Positions 9,048-17,163 of a stretch of DNA of 47,919 bases are shown piece by piece. Position 1 is the first letter of the stretch. Every line of letters begins with the position of its first letter. The DNA is taken from assembly GCA_001701135.1 (NCBI GenBank), contig DAAN01000013.1, forward strand, positions 148,236 through 196,154, read 5' to 3'. The DNA comes from Bacteroidales bacterium H3. Lineage in GTDB: Bacteria > Bacteroidota > Bacteroidia > Bacteroidales > Muribaculaceae. The position numbers and the translations under genes are program-made. The notes under the pieces were generated by a model, which was not told the DNA's origin, did not search any database, and saw only the letters and a list, made by a program, of their open reading frames with translations.

Positions 9048-10439
9048 ATGCACTACCTTTTTACATCGGAATCAGTTTCCGAAGGTCATCCCGACAAAGT
9101 CGCCGACCAGATTTCCGACGCTGTCCTTGACCAGTTTCTCGCCGCCGACCCTCAGTCGAAAGTGGCATGTGAGACTCTTGTCACAACCGGTCAGGTGATT
9201 ATCGCCGGAGAGGTGAAATCCAACGCCTATATCGACCTCGACGGCACCGCCCGCAAGGTGATCAAGGAGATCGGCTACAACAACTCCGACTACAAGTTTG
9301 ACGCGGAATCGTGCGGCGTGCTCACGGCCATCCATGAGCAGAGCCACGACATCAACCGCGGTGTGGAGCGCGCCGATGCCGACAACCAGGGCGCAGGCGA
9401 CCAGGGGATGATGTTCGGCTATGCCTGCGACGAGACTCCGCTGCTGATTCCGCTGACTATCGCTCTGTCGCACGCGCTGCTCAAGGAGCTGTCGAAAATC
9501 CGCCGCGAGGCTCAGGACAACCCCGCCGCCACCGATTTCACCTACACCGATGCAGAGGGACACCGCCGTTGCTATCTGCGCCCCGATGCCAAGAGCCAGG
9601 TGACAGTGGAATATGACGAGGAGCACCGCCCGGTGAAGGTCGACACCATCGTCATCTCCACCCAGCACGACGATTTCTACAATCTGCACGAGAGCGACTA
9701 CCCCACCCCCGAGGCATACCGCGAGGCACGCGAGCGCGCCGATGCCGAGATGCTCGCCACAATCACAAGCGATGTGCGCGACATCCTCATCCCCCGCACC
9801 ATAGCCGTCATCCCCGCGGAGCTACGCCCGCTGCTTGAGAAATTCGTGGCTCAGCTGGGCCACGGCACCACTCTCCATGTCAACCCCACCGGCAAATTCG
9901 TGATCGGCGGACCTCACGGCGACACCGGTCTCACTGGCCGCAAAATCATTGTCGACACCTATGGCGGTCACGGTGCCCATGGCGGTGGCGCCTTCTCGGG
10001 CAAAGACCCGTCGAAAGTCGACCGCTCGGCCGCCTATGCCGCCCGTCATATCGCCAAGAATCTCGTGGGCGCCGGCATCTGTCGTCAGGCTCTGGTTCAG
10101 GTGGCCTACGCCATCGGCGTGGCAGCGCCTGTGAGTCTTTATGTCAACACATCGGGTACGGCTCTTGTGCCCTTCTCCGATGCGGAAATCTCGGCCAAGG
10201 TGTCGGAAATCTTCGACATGCGTCCCGCCGCCATCGAGCGACGGCTGAAACTGCGCGCGCCGATCTATTCCGAAACGGCCACTTACGGCCATGTGGGACG
10301 CACTCCGCGCACCGTCACCAAGACATTCCGCGACAGCACAGGCCACACTTTCACCCGCACCGTCGACCTTTTCACCTGGGAACGCCTCGACTATGTCGAC
10401 ACCCTGCGTGCCGCTTTCGGTCTCCCCGCTTCCGAATAA
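9048..10439 (+). CDS. metK: S-adenosylmethionine synthase
   Basis: Makes S-adenosylmethionine from methionine and ATP. The protein has 463 residues. MetK signature 1 [12 protein letters not shown] starts at residue 115, and the glycine-rich P-loop-like signature [19 protein letters not shown] lies near 308-326. The N-terminal [18 protein letters not shown] (7-24) supplies the catalytic His and metal ligands. It is somewhat longer than the E. coli enzyme (about 384 residues) because of insertions around 150-250 ([34 protein letters not shown]), which I believe are common in Bacteroidota MetK. It is preceded by its own promoter and a SAM-II-like RNA, and bioB follows 14 bp later, probably on the same transcript. 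Confidence 0.97.
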   Translation: MHYLFTSESVSEGHPDKVADQISDAVLDQFLAADPQSKVACETLVTTGQVIIAGEVKSNAYIDLDGTARKVIKEIGYNNSDYKFDAESCGVLTAIHEQSHDINRGVERADADNQGAGDQGMMFGYACDETPLLIPLTIALSHALLKELSKIRREAQDNPAATDFTYTDAEGHRRCYLRPDAKSQVTVEYDEEHRPVKVDTIVISTQHDDFYNLHESDYPTPEAYREARERADAEMLATITSDVRDILIPRTIAVIPAELRPLLEKFVAQLGHGTTLHVNPTGKFVIGGPHGDTGLTGRKIIVDTYGGHGAHGGGAFSGKDPSKVDRSAAYAARHIAKNLVGAGICRQALVQVAYAIGVAAPVSLYVNTSGTALVPFSDAEISAKVSEIFDMRPAAIERRLKLRAPIYSETATYGHVGRTPRTVTKTFRDSTGHTFTRTVDLFTWERLDYVDTLRAAFGLPASE

Positions 10440-10453
10440 GCCAAGAGCTCTAA

Positions 10454-11422
10454 ATGTCACAGATTCAGGAATTCAAGGAAAAAATTCTCGGCGGAGAAAT
10501 GCTCTCGGCCGAGGAGGCTCTGTCGTTCGAAAACACCGCGGATGCCGACCTCCCGGAGCTTTTCAGCTGCGCTGAGGAGATCACCCGCCGCTGCGTCAGC
10601 CGCGAGTTCGACACCTGCTCGATCATCAATGCCCGCTCGGGCCGTTGCTCCGAAAATTGCAAATGGTGCGCCCAGTCGGCGCATTACTACACCAACTGCG
10701 ACGTGTATCCGCTGGTGTCGCGTCAGGAATGCCTCGATGCCGCCGAATACAACCGCCGTCGCGGTGTGCGCCGATTCTCTCTGGTGACTTCGGGCCGCGC
10801 CCTCCGCGGCGCCGATCTCGACCGCGCCTGCGGATATATCAGCGAAATCCACAGCCGTGGCGGCATAGGGCTGTGCGCCTCCATGGGGCTGCTCGGTCGG
10901 GAGGAACTGCAGAAGCTCCGCGATGCCGGTGTCAGCCGCTATCACTGCAATCTCGAGGCCGCTCCATCATATTTCGGCACACTATGCTCCACCCACACGG
11001 TAGAGGACAAGATCCGCACCATCTCCATTGCCCGCGAGCTTGGGATGGAGGTGTGCTCGGGGGGCATCATCGGTATGGGCGAAACACGCCGCCAACGCAT
11101 AGAGCTGGCTCTGGAACTGCGGCGGGTGGAACCGGAGTCGATACCGCTTAATGTGCTGTCGCCGATTCCCGGCACGCCGCTCGAACATGCCGAGCCGATT
11201 TCCGAACAGGAGATTCTTGCCACGGTGGCCTTCTTCCGGTTCGTTCACCCCTCTGTGGCCATCCGTTTTGCCGGTGGCCGCGCCCGCCTCAGTGCCGAAT
11301 CGCAGCTGCAGGCGCTCCGCATCGGTGTGAACGGCGCCATAGTCGGCGACCTGCTCACCACCATCGGCTCCAAAATCGCCGATGACCGCACCCTGGCCAC
11401 GATGGCCGGTTACACTGTCTGA
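10454..11422 (+). CDS. bioB: Biotin synthase (radical SAM)
   Basis: Inserts sulfur into dethiobiotin using two SAM molecules. The 322 residues have the radical-SAM CxxxCxxC cluster C65-C69-C72 (GRCSENCKWCAQS). BioB-specific blocks follow: the substrate region with YHCNLEA, the CSGGIIGMGE block, and LNVLSPIPGTPLE. The C-terminal RFAGGRARL holds the arginine ligand of the auxiliary [2Fe-2S] cluster. No other bio genes are in the window. The 14-bp gap from metK suggests co-transcription, which would place this SAM-consuming enzyme under the metK riboswitch. A good intrinsic terminator follows at 11494-11524. Confidence 0.95.
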   Translation: MSQIQEFKEKILGGEMLSAEEALSFENTADADLPELFSCAEEITRRCVSREFDTCSIINARSGRCSENCKWCAQSAHYYTNCDVYPLVSRQECLDAAEYNRRRGVRRFSLVTSGRALRGADLDRACGYISEIHSRGGIGLCASMGLLGREELQKLRDAGVSRYHCNLEAAPSYFGTLCSTHTVEDKIRTISIARELGMEVCSGGIIGMGETRRQRIELALELRRVEPESIPLNVLSPIPGTPLEHAEPISEQEILATVAFFRFVHPSVAIRFAGGRARLSAESQLQALRIGVNGAIVGDLLTTIGSKIADDRTLATMAGYTV

Positions 11423-11493
11423 ACGCATTTCGGCACATTTGCACACTCATGTGTGCCGAATGTTAAAAATGAAATCCCGGGCATTTGCCTCGA

Positions 11494-11524
11494 AACGCCT
11501 CTACAAACGCTGTGGAGGCGTTTT
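11494..11524 (+). terminator. Intrinsic terminator after bioB
   Basis: Perfect 8-bp stem AACGCCTC (11494-11501) / GAGGCGTT (11515-11522) with a 13-nt loop and a TTTT run at 11521-11524. It lies about 70 nt downstream of the bioB stop. Confidence 0.75.
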
Positions 11525-11591
11525 ATGTTATATAACATATTTTTAAAAAGTTAAAATGAGTGTGCATTTCCCGCCGATATTCCGTAGCTGA

Positions 11592-11623
11592 TTTGGCTGC
11601 CTGAAAATCTTTTTGTAACTTTC
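11592..11623 (+). promoter_or_regulatory. Promoter of the acyl-CoA ligase gene
   Basis: -33 TTTG (11592-11595), 20 bp, -7 TAACTTTC (11616-11623; last base differs from consensus). It predicts an 80-nt 5' UTR that includes the 30-bp inverted-repeat relic at 11646-11675. Confidence 0.7.
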
Positions 11624-11645
11624 GGATGTTTTAGGTTAAAAATCA

Positions 11646-11675
11646 TTAGAGCATTTATTATTAAACAAGCTCTAA
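11646..11675. repeat. Solo terminal-inverted-repeat footprint of the element at the right end of the window
   Basis: The 24 bp at 11652-11675 are the exact reverse complement of 47586-47609, the outer end of the TIR element at the right edge. The unit is bounded by TTAGAGC (11646-11652) and GCTCTAA (11669-11675), so it looks like two element ends joined by an internal deletion, or a single inserted terminus. In the mRNA it would form a 7-bp hairpin in the 5' UTR of the CoA-ligase gene. Confidence 0.7.
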
Positions 11676-11709
11676 ACGAGTTCTTAAGGTTTACAATTTC
11701 ACAGTCATT

Positions 11710-13536
11710 ATGATAGAACGTTTCACTAATCGGACCGATTTCGCCAGCTACGAGGACTTCGCCGCCAATTTCCGGCTTACGGTTCCTGAGAATTTTAATT
11801 TTGCATATGATGTGGTCGACCGCTGGGCCGAAGAGGAACCCGAACGTGAGGCTTTGCTCTGGACCAACGTGGAAGGCGAGGAGCGGCACTTCAATTTCCG
11901 CCAGCTTAAGGAGCTGAGCGACCGCACGGCCTCTTTCTTTCAGGCTCTGGGCGTGGGCAAAGGCACCCGCGTGATGCTGATGCTCAAACGGCACTACCAG
12001 TTCTGGCTATCCATGATGGCCCTGCACAAGCTCGGCGCCGTGGCCATCCCCGCTACGCATCTGCTCACCCCCGAGGATATCCGTTACCGTTGCCATGCCG
12101 CTTCCATCAAAGTGATTGTGGCTGCCGGCGACCCCGATATGACCGACCATATCAACGAGGCCGCGCGCGACTGCCCTTCGCTCGAGTGGCTGATCTCCAC
12201 CGGGCCGTCGGTGCCCGAAGGATGGCTCAACTTCGATGTGGCCATCGAGAAAGCACCACCGTTCCGCCGCCCCGAGCATGTCAATGTAAATTCCGATCCG
12301 ATGCTGCTCTATTTCACCTCGGGCACCTCGGGCGAGCCGAAAATGGTGGCCCACAACTTCACATATCCTCTGGGGCATGTGGTCACGGCACGTTTCTGGC
12401 ATCAGCTCCAGCCGGGCGACATCCATCTCACTCTGGCTGACACCGGCTGGGGCAAATGTGCCTGGGGCAAACTTTACGGTCAGTGGATCTGCGGTGCCGT
12501 GGTCTTTGTCTATGACTTCGACAAGTTTGTGCCCGCCGATCTGCTCGGTATCCTTTCGAAATATCATATCAACTCGTTCTGCGCGCCCCCCACGGTGTTC
12601 CGGTTCCTCATCCGCGAGGATCTGTCGAAATATGATCTGTCGGCCCTCACACGCTGCTCCATTGCCGGCGAGGCGCTAAATCCCTCGGTCTACGAGCGAT
12701 GGAAAGAGCTGACCGGTCTGGAACTGCGCGAGGCCTACGGACAGACCGAGACCACGCTGACGGTCGGCACCTTCCCCTGGCTCACCCCGAAACCGGGTTC
12801 GATGGGGAAGCCTAATCCTGCCTACGACATCGATGTGGTCGACGAACAGGGGCGCTCGGTGCCCAGCGGCGTCAACGGCGAGATTGTGATCCGCGCCGAG
12901 CGCGACAACAAGCCAGCCGGCCTGATGATAGAATATCTCGAGGATGAATCGCAGATGACCCGCACATGGAGCAACGGTGTCTATCATACCGGCGACATCG
13001 CTTTCCGCGACGACGACGGCTATCTGTGGTTCGTCAGCCGCAAGGACGATGTGATCAAATCGTCGGGCTACCGCATCGGACCCTTCGAGGTGGAGAGCGC
13101 ATGCCTCACCCACCCCGCCGTGGTGGAATGTGCCATCACGGCCGTGCCCGACGACATTCGCGGACAGGTGGTAAAAGCCACGATAGTGCTGGCCAAGGAG
13201 TATGCCCGCATGGCCGGAGACGCTCTGGTCAAGGATATTCAGAACCATGTGAAGCGCATCACCGCTCCCTACAAATATCCGCGCGTGATAGAATTCGTGA
13301 AGGAGCTGCCAAAAACCATTTCAGGGAAAATCAGACGTGTGGCCATCCGCGCCAGCGATGCCGCCGACAATGCCGTTAAGGCCACCTGCGAAGCCGCCGA
13401 TAAAACAATGAAGGCTACGCGGAATGCCACCAATAGGGCACTCAGCGCAGCCAACAAAGCTGTGAACGAGGCCACAAAGCCTGCGTCCGGAGTTACTCCG
13501 GCGTGCGTCACCGCAAACCGTCGTCACCGCAAATAA
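11710..13536 (+). CDS. AMP-forming acyl-CoA ligase (acetyl-CoA synthetase / ACSM-like) with repetitive C-terminal tail
   Basis: Activates a carboxylic acid with ATP to the acyl-adenylate and then the CoA thioester. Of 608 residues, about 1-547 form a standard ANL enzyme: P-loop YFTSGTSGEPK at 201-211, the YGQTETT adenylate motif, a TGD motif in VYHTGDIAFRDDDGYLW, the hinge KDDVIKSSGYRIGPFEVES, and the catalytic lysine in TISGKIRR near the C-terminus. It is closest in style to medium-chain or propionate-type acyl-CoA synthetases; the exact acid cannot be told. Residues 548-608 are an extra tail made of four 11-residue Ala/Lys-rich units (550-593) followed by a basic end (RRHRK), absent from ordinary family members. 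It has its own promoter. A probable terminator lies at 13561-13621. Confidence 0.88.
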   Translation: MIERFTNRTDFASYEDFAANFRLTVPENFNFAYDVVDRWAEEEPEREALLWTNVEGEERHFNFRQLKELSDRTASFFQALGVGKGTRVMLMLKRHYQFWLSMMALHKLGAVAIPATHLLTPEDIRYRCHAASIKVIVAAGDPDMTDHINEAARDCPSLEWLISTGPSVPEGWLNFDVAIEKAPPFRRPEHVNVNSDPMLLYFTSGTSGEPKMVAHNFTYPLGHVVTARFWHQLQPGDIHLTLADTGWGKCAWGKLYGQWICGAVVFVYDFDKFVPADLLGILSKYHINSFCAPPTVFRFLIREDLSKYDLSALTRCSIAGEALNPSVYERWKELTGLELREAYGQTETTLTVGTFPWLTPKPGSMGKPNPAYDIDVVDEQGRSVPSGVNGEIVIRAERDNKPAGLMIEYLEDESQMTRTWSNGVYHTGDIAFRDDDGYLWFVSRKDDVIKSSGYRIGPFEVESACLTHPAVVECAITAVPDDIRGQVVKATIVLAKEYARMAGDALVKDIQNHVKRITAPYKYPRVIEFVKELPKTISGKIRRVAIRASDAADNAVKATCEAADKTMKATRNATNRALSAANKAVNEATKPASGVTPACVTANRRHRK

Positions 13537-13560
13537 AAGTTTTCTCCTGTACTTTTGTCA

Positions 13561-13621
13561 CGACTGCGTCGATGTGGAAACACTCCTGTTTGTTTTCCTC
13601 GCCGCAGCCGACTTTTTATTT
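13561..13621 (+). terminator. Probable terminator after the CoA-ligase gene
   Basis: CGACTGCG (13561-13568) can pair with CGCAGCCG (13603-13610), 7 of 8 pairs, followed directly by ACTTTTTATTT. The loop is long (34 nt), so the call is moderate. A TACTTTTG box at 13550-13557 just upstream could alternatively start a short RNA here. Confidence 0.4.
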
Positions 13622-14104
13622 ACGGCCTTACTAACTATACCTAATTATTAACTAAAGTTACGGATCACTTATCATGGGGGTGACTCACGTCAGCCGCAGA
13701 TTGTTTCTTCTATTCTCCGGCCATCCGCTTCTCCGCTGAGATGCGGATGGCCGTGAATGTGTAGGTCTATACTTGAATCGGGGTTACGTGTTTTACACTT
13801 GAAAAATCGGTTAATTTCTTTGAAGGAATATTTGATTACATCTTTTTCTTCGCTCCGGCGGTTTGCCGGGATGGGAAAAATCGTGTAGTCAGGTTTGTTA
13901 ATCAGTCAGGTTAGGATTGTGATTTAATTTAAGGAATTTTGGTTGAGGGAGGTGCAGGGATATTTTTTTGCGTCTTCCCTTGGATGTTGCAAAGTTAATA
14001 CGCGAATCGGCGGGAGGCGTAAAATTATTGTTCAAACAGAGTGCAGTGTGGCGGGATAAAGCTATTTTGAACTGAAATTTATCGGAAATTGGCGGTTTTG
14101 ACCA
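13622..14104. other. Gene-free stretch with strong hairpin
   Basis: I see no convincing coding frame here. It holds a perfect 11-bp stem CGGCCATCCGC (13718-13728) / GCGGATGGCCG (13743-13753), a smaller TGAC/GTCA hairpin just before it (around 13680-13691), and a CCGGC/GCCGG hairpin near 13855-13870. A minus-strand -7 box TAACTTTG lies at 13990-13997. A structured RNA read on the minus strand is possible but not established. Confidence 0.4.
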
Positions 14105-14156
14105 AAAATTACAAAAATAATCAGTGCCTGCGAGTGAACTTTCGCAGACACTGATT
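14105..14156 (-). terminator. Intrinsic terminator of the sialate O-acetylesterase gene
   Basis: On the minus strand, the AATCAGTG-CTGCGA arm and its complement (14119-14156, one mismatch) form a long stem about 22 nt after the stop codon, followed by a T-rich run (plus-strand 14105-14118). Confidence 0.75.
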
Positions 14157-14177
14157 GGTCATGACATGATATTTTTC

Positions 14178-16100
14178 TTAGTCGGTGGTGAACGGAGCTA
14201 CCGGGAGACCGGTGCTGCCGTAGAGATTTCCGTCGGGATAGTCGGCCCAGTTGTAGCGTGCCACGGTGGGTTTCTTCACCAGGGGCGAGGAGAGCACCAC
14301 GGTGTCGGCGCCGGTGATGCGGGCGTTGGCGTTGGCCCAGCGGCCGTCGGCGTCGCGGAGGATGAAGCCGGTGACTGCGGCATTGCGGGCGCTGACGGCG
14401 CTGTCGAATTTCAGCACAAGTCTGTTGCCGTCGGCTTTCACCGAGATGCAGCGCGGACCGTCGGCTACGAGTCCGGAATGGCCGTAGGTTTTCTTAAGGG
14501 CGTTGAGCGAGAGGCGGTGCGCCACATCCTGTTTGTTGGTGGGGTGAATGTCGGTGGGGTGGCCGAGGTCGATGGCGGTGGCCATGCCTGTGCCGGGGAG
14601 TTCAAGCGCTTTTGCCTGTGCGTTGCGCAGGTAGGCCCACGCTGATTCGGGCTGCAATGTCTGCGGCTGCAGGAAGCCTGCGAGCTGCACGAAGTAGAAG
14701 GGCATCGTGGGGTTGTTCCAATCCTCGCGCCAGCCGGTGATCATTTCCTTGAAGATGCGTTCATATTGCTGGTGGCGGCCCACATTGTTGCACCCCTGAT
14801 ACCAGATGGCGCCTTTGATGGGAAGATGACGGAGCGGATGGATCATTGCGTTGTAGAGCACGGCGGGTCGGTTGGTGCCCATGAGGCCGCTGTGGCGGGG
14901 ATAGTCGGTGAGCTTGTCGGCTGTAACGGCGGTCTTATAGTGCCAGGGGCCGGCGAGTGAATAGGTCTTGCCGTCGCATTCGGCATAAAGCTGGTCGGCT
15001 GCGCCAACGATGCCGCCGCCGCCCTGGCCGTCGTAAATCACCACTGTAATTATGTTTTCACCATCCTTGACAAGGTTGGCGGGCACGTCGTAGATACGTC
15101 GGATGCCATAGCCTGCTGTCGAGCCTACTTTCACGCCGTTGAAGTATGTGACTTCATCGTCGTCGGCGGCAAGACTGATTTTGAGGGGTTTGCCGGCGGC
15201 TGAGGCAGGAAGTGACAGCGAGCGCTGCATCCATGCGATGCCGTCGAAGTTCGGTATCGCCGGTTCCCAGTCGCCTGGAGCATTCATTGTGGGCCATTGC
15301 GATTGCAGTTCGGTCTTGTCGAAGTCGCAGAGCCTGTCTGCCTTACCTGTGAGCCAGGCGGCATATGCTTTGTTTTTTTCTCTCTCCATGGCGTCGATGT
15401 CGTAGCCAAAGGCCTTGACATCCTCCATATATTGGTCAAAGTCGCCGTCTTTGTTGGCGTGTTCGTAGCTGGTCCACGCTTCTACCGGTGTGCCTCCCCA
15501 TGTGGCGTCGATCACGCCCACGGGCACTTTCAACGAGTCGCGCAACTCTTTGGCGAAGAGATAGCCTATGGCCGAGAATCCCCGGGCGGCGGGAGAGGAG
15601 AGCACCCATCCCATCTCCACGTCGGCATCGTCGAGCGGTCGGCCCGACATGGTGTTGCGGATCTGGAGCAGACGAATGTCGGGGTGCTGCATGGTGGCCA
15701 CCACTTCGTCGCTACCCATCAGCCGGGCCCAGTCGCCCTCCACTGGGAATTCCATATTGGATTGTCCGGAGGCGAGCCACACTTCGCCCGAAAGCACGTT
15801 GGAGAGTACGGTTTCGCCGGTGCCGTCGTTGAAAATCATGGTGAACGGACCTCCGGCGGCCGGAGCCTTGATTTCGATGACAAAATTGCCGTCGGCGGCG
15901 GCTTTGGCCGTTGCCGGCGCTTTCTGCCAGTCGGTGGTGAGGGTTACTTTGGCGCCGGGAGCGGCTTTTCCGGGAATTTTAAGAGTGGAATTCTGCTGCA
16001 CCACCATATTGTCGGAATAGATGGCGGGGAGCGTCACTTTGGCTCCCAAAGGCAGCGCGGCCGCAACCATGGCGGCAATTGCAAGCTGTTTTTTGATCAT
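14178..16100 (-). CDS. Sialate O-acetylesterase (SGNH-type)
   Basis: Removes O-acetyl groups from sialic acids or related glycans, allowing later enzymes to act on mucin sugars. The protein has 640 residues with a signal peptide (about 1-20, AAALPLGA), so it is periplasmic or exported. The nucleophile block GEVWLASGQSNMEF (105-118) holds S114, typical of the SGNH sialate-esterase family (DUF303). A central jelly-roll-like insert (about 265-400) carries ISLAADDDEVTYFNGVKVG. IWYQGCNNVGRHQQYERIFKEMI and GHPTDIHPTNKQDVAHRL complete the catalytic region, the latter with the DxxH pair. No neighbouring sialidase or Nan genes are in the window. The expression region is complex: two promoters with a terminator between them (16129-16256). 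Confidence 0.9.
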   Translation of the reverse strand: MIKKQLAIAAMVAAALPLGAKVTLPAIYSDNMVVQQNSTLKIPGKAAPGAKVTLTTDWQKAPATAKAAADGNFVIEIKAPAAGGPFTMIFNDGTGETVLSNVLSGEVWLASGQSNMEFPVEGDWARLMGSDEVVATMQHPDIRLLQIRNTMSGRPLDDADVEMGWVLSSPAARGFSAIGYLFAKELRDSLKVPVGVIDATWGGTPVEAWTSYEHANKDGDFDQYMEDVKAFGYDIDAMEREKNKAYAAWLTGKADRLCDFDKTELQSQWPTMNAPGDWEPAIPNFDGIAWMQRSLSLPASAAGKPLKISLAADDDEVTYFNGVKVGSTAGYGIRRIYDVPANLVKDGENIITVVIYDGQGGGGIVGAADQLYAECDGKTYSLAGPWHYKTAVTADKLTDYPRHSGLMGTNRPAVLYNAMIHPLRHLPIKGAIWYQGCNNVGRHQQYERIFKEMITGWREDWNNPTMPFYFVQLAGFLQPQTLQPESAWAYLRNAQAKALELPGTGMATAIDLGHPTDIHPTNKQDVAHRLSLNALKKTYGHSGLVADGPRCISVKADGNRLVLKFDSAVSARNAAVTGFILRDADGRWANANARITGADTVVLSSPLVKKPTVARYNWADYPDGNLYGSTGLPVAPFTTD

Positions 16101-16128
16101 GGTAGGGGTTAGTTACTTGAATTTTTTA

Positions 16129-16159
16129 CAAAAATAGTGAATTATGAGATAAGTGCAAA
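16129..16159 (-). promoter_or_regulatory. Proximal promoter of the esterase gene
   Basis: Minus strand: -33 TTTG (16156-16159), 19 bp, -7 TATTTTTG (16129-16136), with a leader of about 25 nt. The -33 box lies at the end of the T-tract of the upstream terminator. Confidence 0.75.
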
Positions 16160-16188
16160 AAAAAATTACTCGTCATCACGACGAATAA
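16157..16188 (-). terminator. Intrinsic terminator/attenuator upstream of the esterase gene
   Basis: Minus strand: TTATTCGTC (16180-16188) pairs over 9 bp (one G-U) with GACGAGTAA (16166-16174) across the loop GTGAT, followed at once by nine T residues (16157-16165). It lies between a distal promoter (16227-16256) and the proximal one. A transcript from the distal start would stop after about 60 nt unless the hairpin is overridden. Confidence 0.7.
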
Positions 16189-16193
16189 TCTTC

Positions 16194-16214
16194 TTACCTT
16201 AAATCTAATACCAT
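16194..16214 (-). CDS. Possible six-codon leader peptide MVLDLR
   Basis: ATG at 16214 and TAA at 16194-16196, located after the distal promoter and 6 nt before the terminator stem. The placement resembles an attenuator leader peptide, but six codons can arise by chance and there is no obvious codon bias towards a regulated amino acid beyond two leucines. Low confidence. Confidence 0.2.
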   Translation of the reverse strand: MVLDLR

Positions 16215-16226
16215 GAAAAACTGTTG

Positions 16227-16256
16227 CAAAGTTACAACCGTTTGCGAAAGTTGCAA
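16227..16256 (-). promoter_or_regulatory. Distal promoter reading towards the esterase gene
   Basis: Minus strand: TTG (16254-16256), 19 bp, TAACTTTG (16227-16234). It would start a transcript near 16223 that meets the terminator at 16157-16188. Confidence 0.55.
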
Positions 16257-16397
16257 TATATATTGCCAAAAAAGTGACACCTGTTTAACGTTGTTTTGCC
16301 AAGGTGAAAATAGCGCTACAGATTGGTTAACAGTTGTTAACATTTGCGTCTTTTTGAGTAAAAATATGTTTTACAACATGTTTTTCGACCGGCTTAA

Positions 16398-16429
16398 TTT
16401 GAGTAATTTTACAAAATACTTTAGATTTG
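16398..16429 (+). promoter_or_regulatory. Promoter of the NUDIX gene
   Basis: -33 TTTG (16398-16401), 20 bp, -7 TAGATTTG (16422-16429), leader of about 20 nt. Upstream (16320-16385) there are TGTTAACA-like and ATGTT/AACAT inverted repeats that could be operator sites. This is only a pattern and no regulator was identified. Confidence 0.75.
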
Positions 16430-16452
16430 CATCGGCAGACCGAAACTGAAAT

Positions 16453-16968
16453 ATGAAAGACAACGCTGACGAAATGCTGCCGCTGGTTGATGAACAGGGC
16501 AATGTGATAGGGCAGGCCACCCGCGGGGTGTGCCATAACGGGGTCGAGAGGCCGCTGCACCCTGTGGTGCATCTGCATGTGTTCGACCCGCAGGGGCGTC
16601 TGTATCTGCAGAAACGTCCTGAATGGAAAGATATTCAGCCGGGGAAGTGGGACACGGCAGTTGGCGGGCACATCGACCTTGGCGAGAGCGTCGATGAAGC
16701 GCTCCGCCGCGAGGTGCGCGAGGAGTTGGGTATCACGGATTTCACGCCGCAATGGCTTGGCCGATATGTGTTTGAGAGTGACCGCGAGCGGGAACTGGTG
16801 AATGTGTTCAGCGCCACGGTCGATGCCGCGCCGCAACCCTCCGAGGAACTTGACGGGGGCAAGTTCTGGACACGCGAAGAGATTCTGCAGGCCATCGCCT
16901 CCGATCCGTCGCCTCTCACCCCCAATTTCGCCGCTGAATACCGCCGTCTTTTCTGCGGGAATCAGTAG
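16453..16968 (+). CDS. NUDIX hydrolase (IPP-isomerase-like subgroup)
   Basis: 171 residues. The Nudix box GHIDLGESVDEALRREVREELGI matches Gx5Ex7REUxEExGU and would bind the metal that helps cleave a nucleoside or other diphosphate. The opening LPLVDEQGNVIGQATRGVCHNGVERPLHPVVHL resembles the YfcD/IPP isomerase-like branch, which also has conserved acid and His residues at this place; the substrate is not known. It has its own promoter. The efflux operon begins about 195 bp downstream with a separate promoter, so no functional link is implied. Confidence 0.88.
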   Translation: MKDNADEMLPLVDEQGNVIGQATRGVCHNGVERPLHPVVHLHVFDPQGRLYLQKRPEWKDIQPGKWDTAVGGHIDLGESVDEALRREVREELGITDFTPQWLGRYVFESDRERELVNVFSATVDAAPQPSEELDGGKFWTREEILQAIASDPSPLTPNFAAEYRRLFCGNQ

Positions 16969-17119
16969 GGGAGGAAGGGTCCGGATTCCGGATCCGGTCC
17001 GGGGTGCCGAGAGGTGTGATGTCAGTAGGGGTACCTGCCCGCCCGGGGGAGTGCCATCAGGGATGATGTACGGATGCGGACACAATGTGGCGACGTAAGG
17101 TGTTGATTCTCAGTTGCGG

Positions 17120-17150
17120 TTGCAATGGGGATTTTTTTATTATAGTTTTG
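17120..17150 (+). promoter_or_regulatory. Promoter of the tripartite efflux operon
   Basis: -33 TTG (17120-17122), 20 bp, -7 TAGTTTTG (17143-17150), leader of about 10 nt before the ATG at 17164. The gap before it (16969-17119) is GC-rich with repeated CCGGA motifs (about 16992-17005) and no gene I can support. Confidence 0.75.
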
Positions 17151-17163
17151 TGGCAGAAAAATT

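Noticed and set aside
16213..16449. Cysteine-rich small frame MKNCCKVTTVCESCNIYC...
   Set aside because: It overlaps the perfect NUDIX promoter at 16398-16429 and the distal esterase promoter on the other strand, has non-coding-like composition and no plausible leader.
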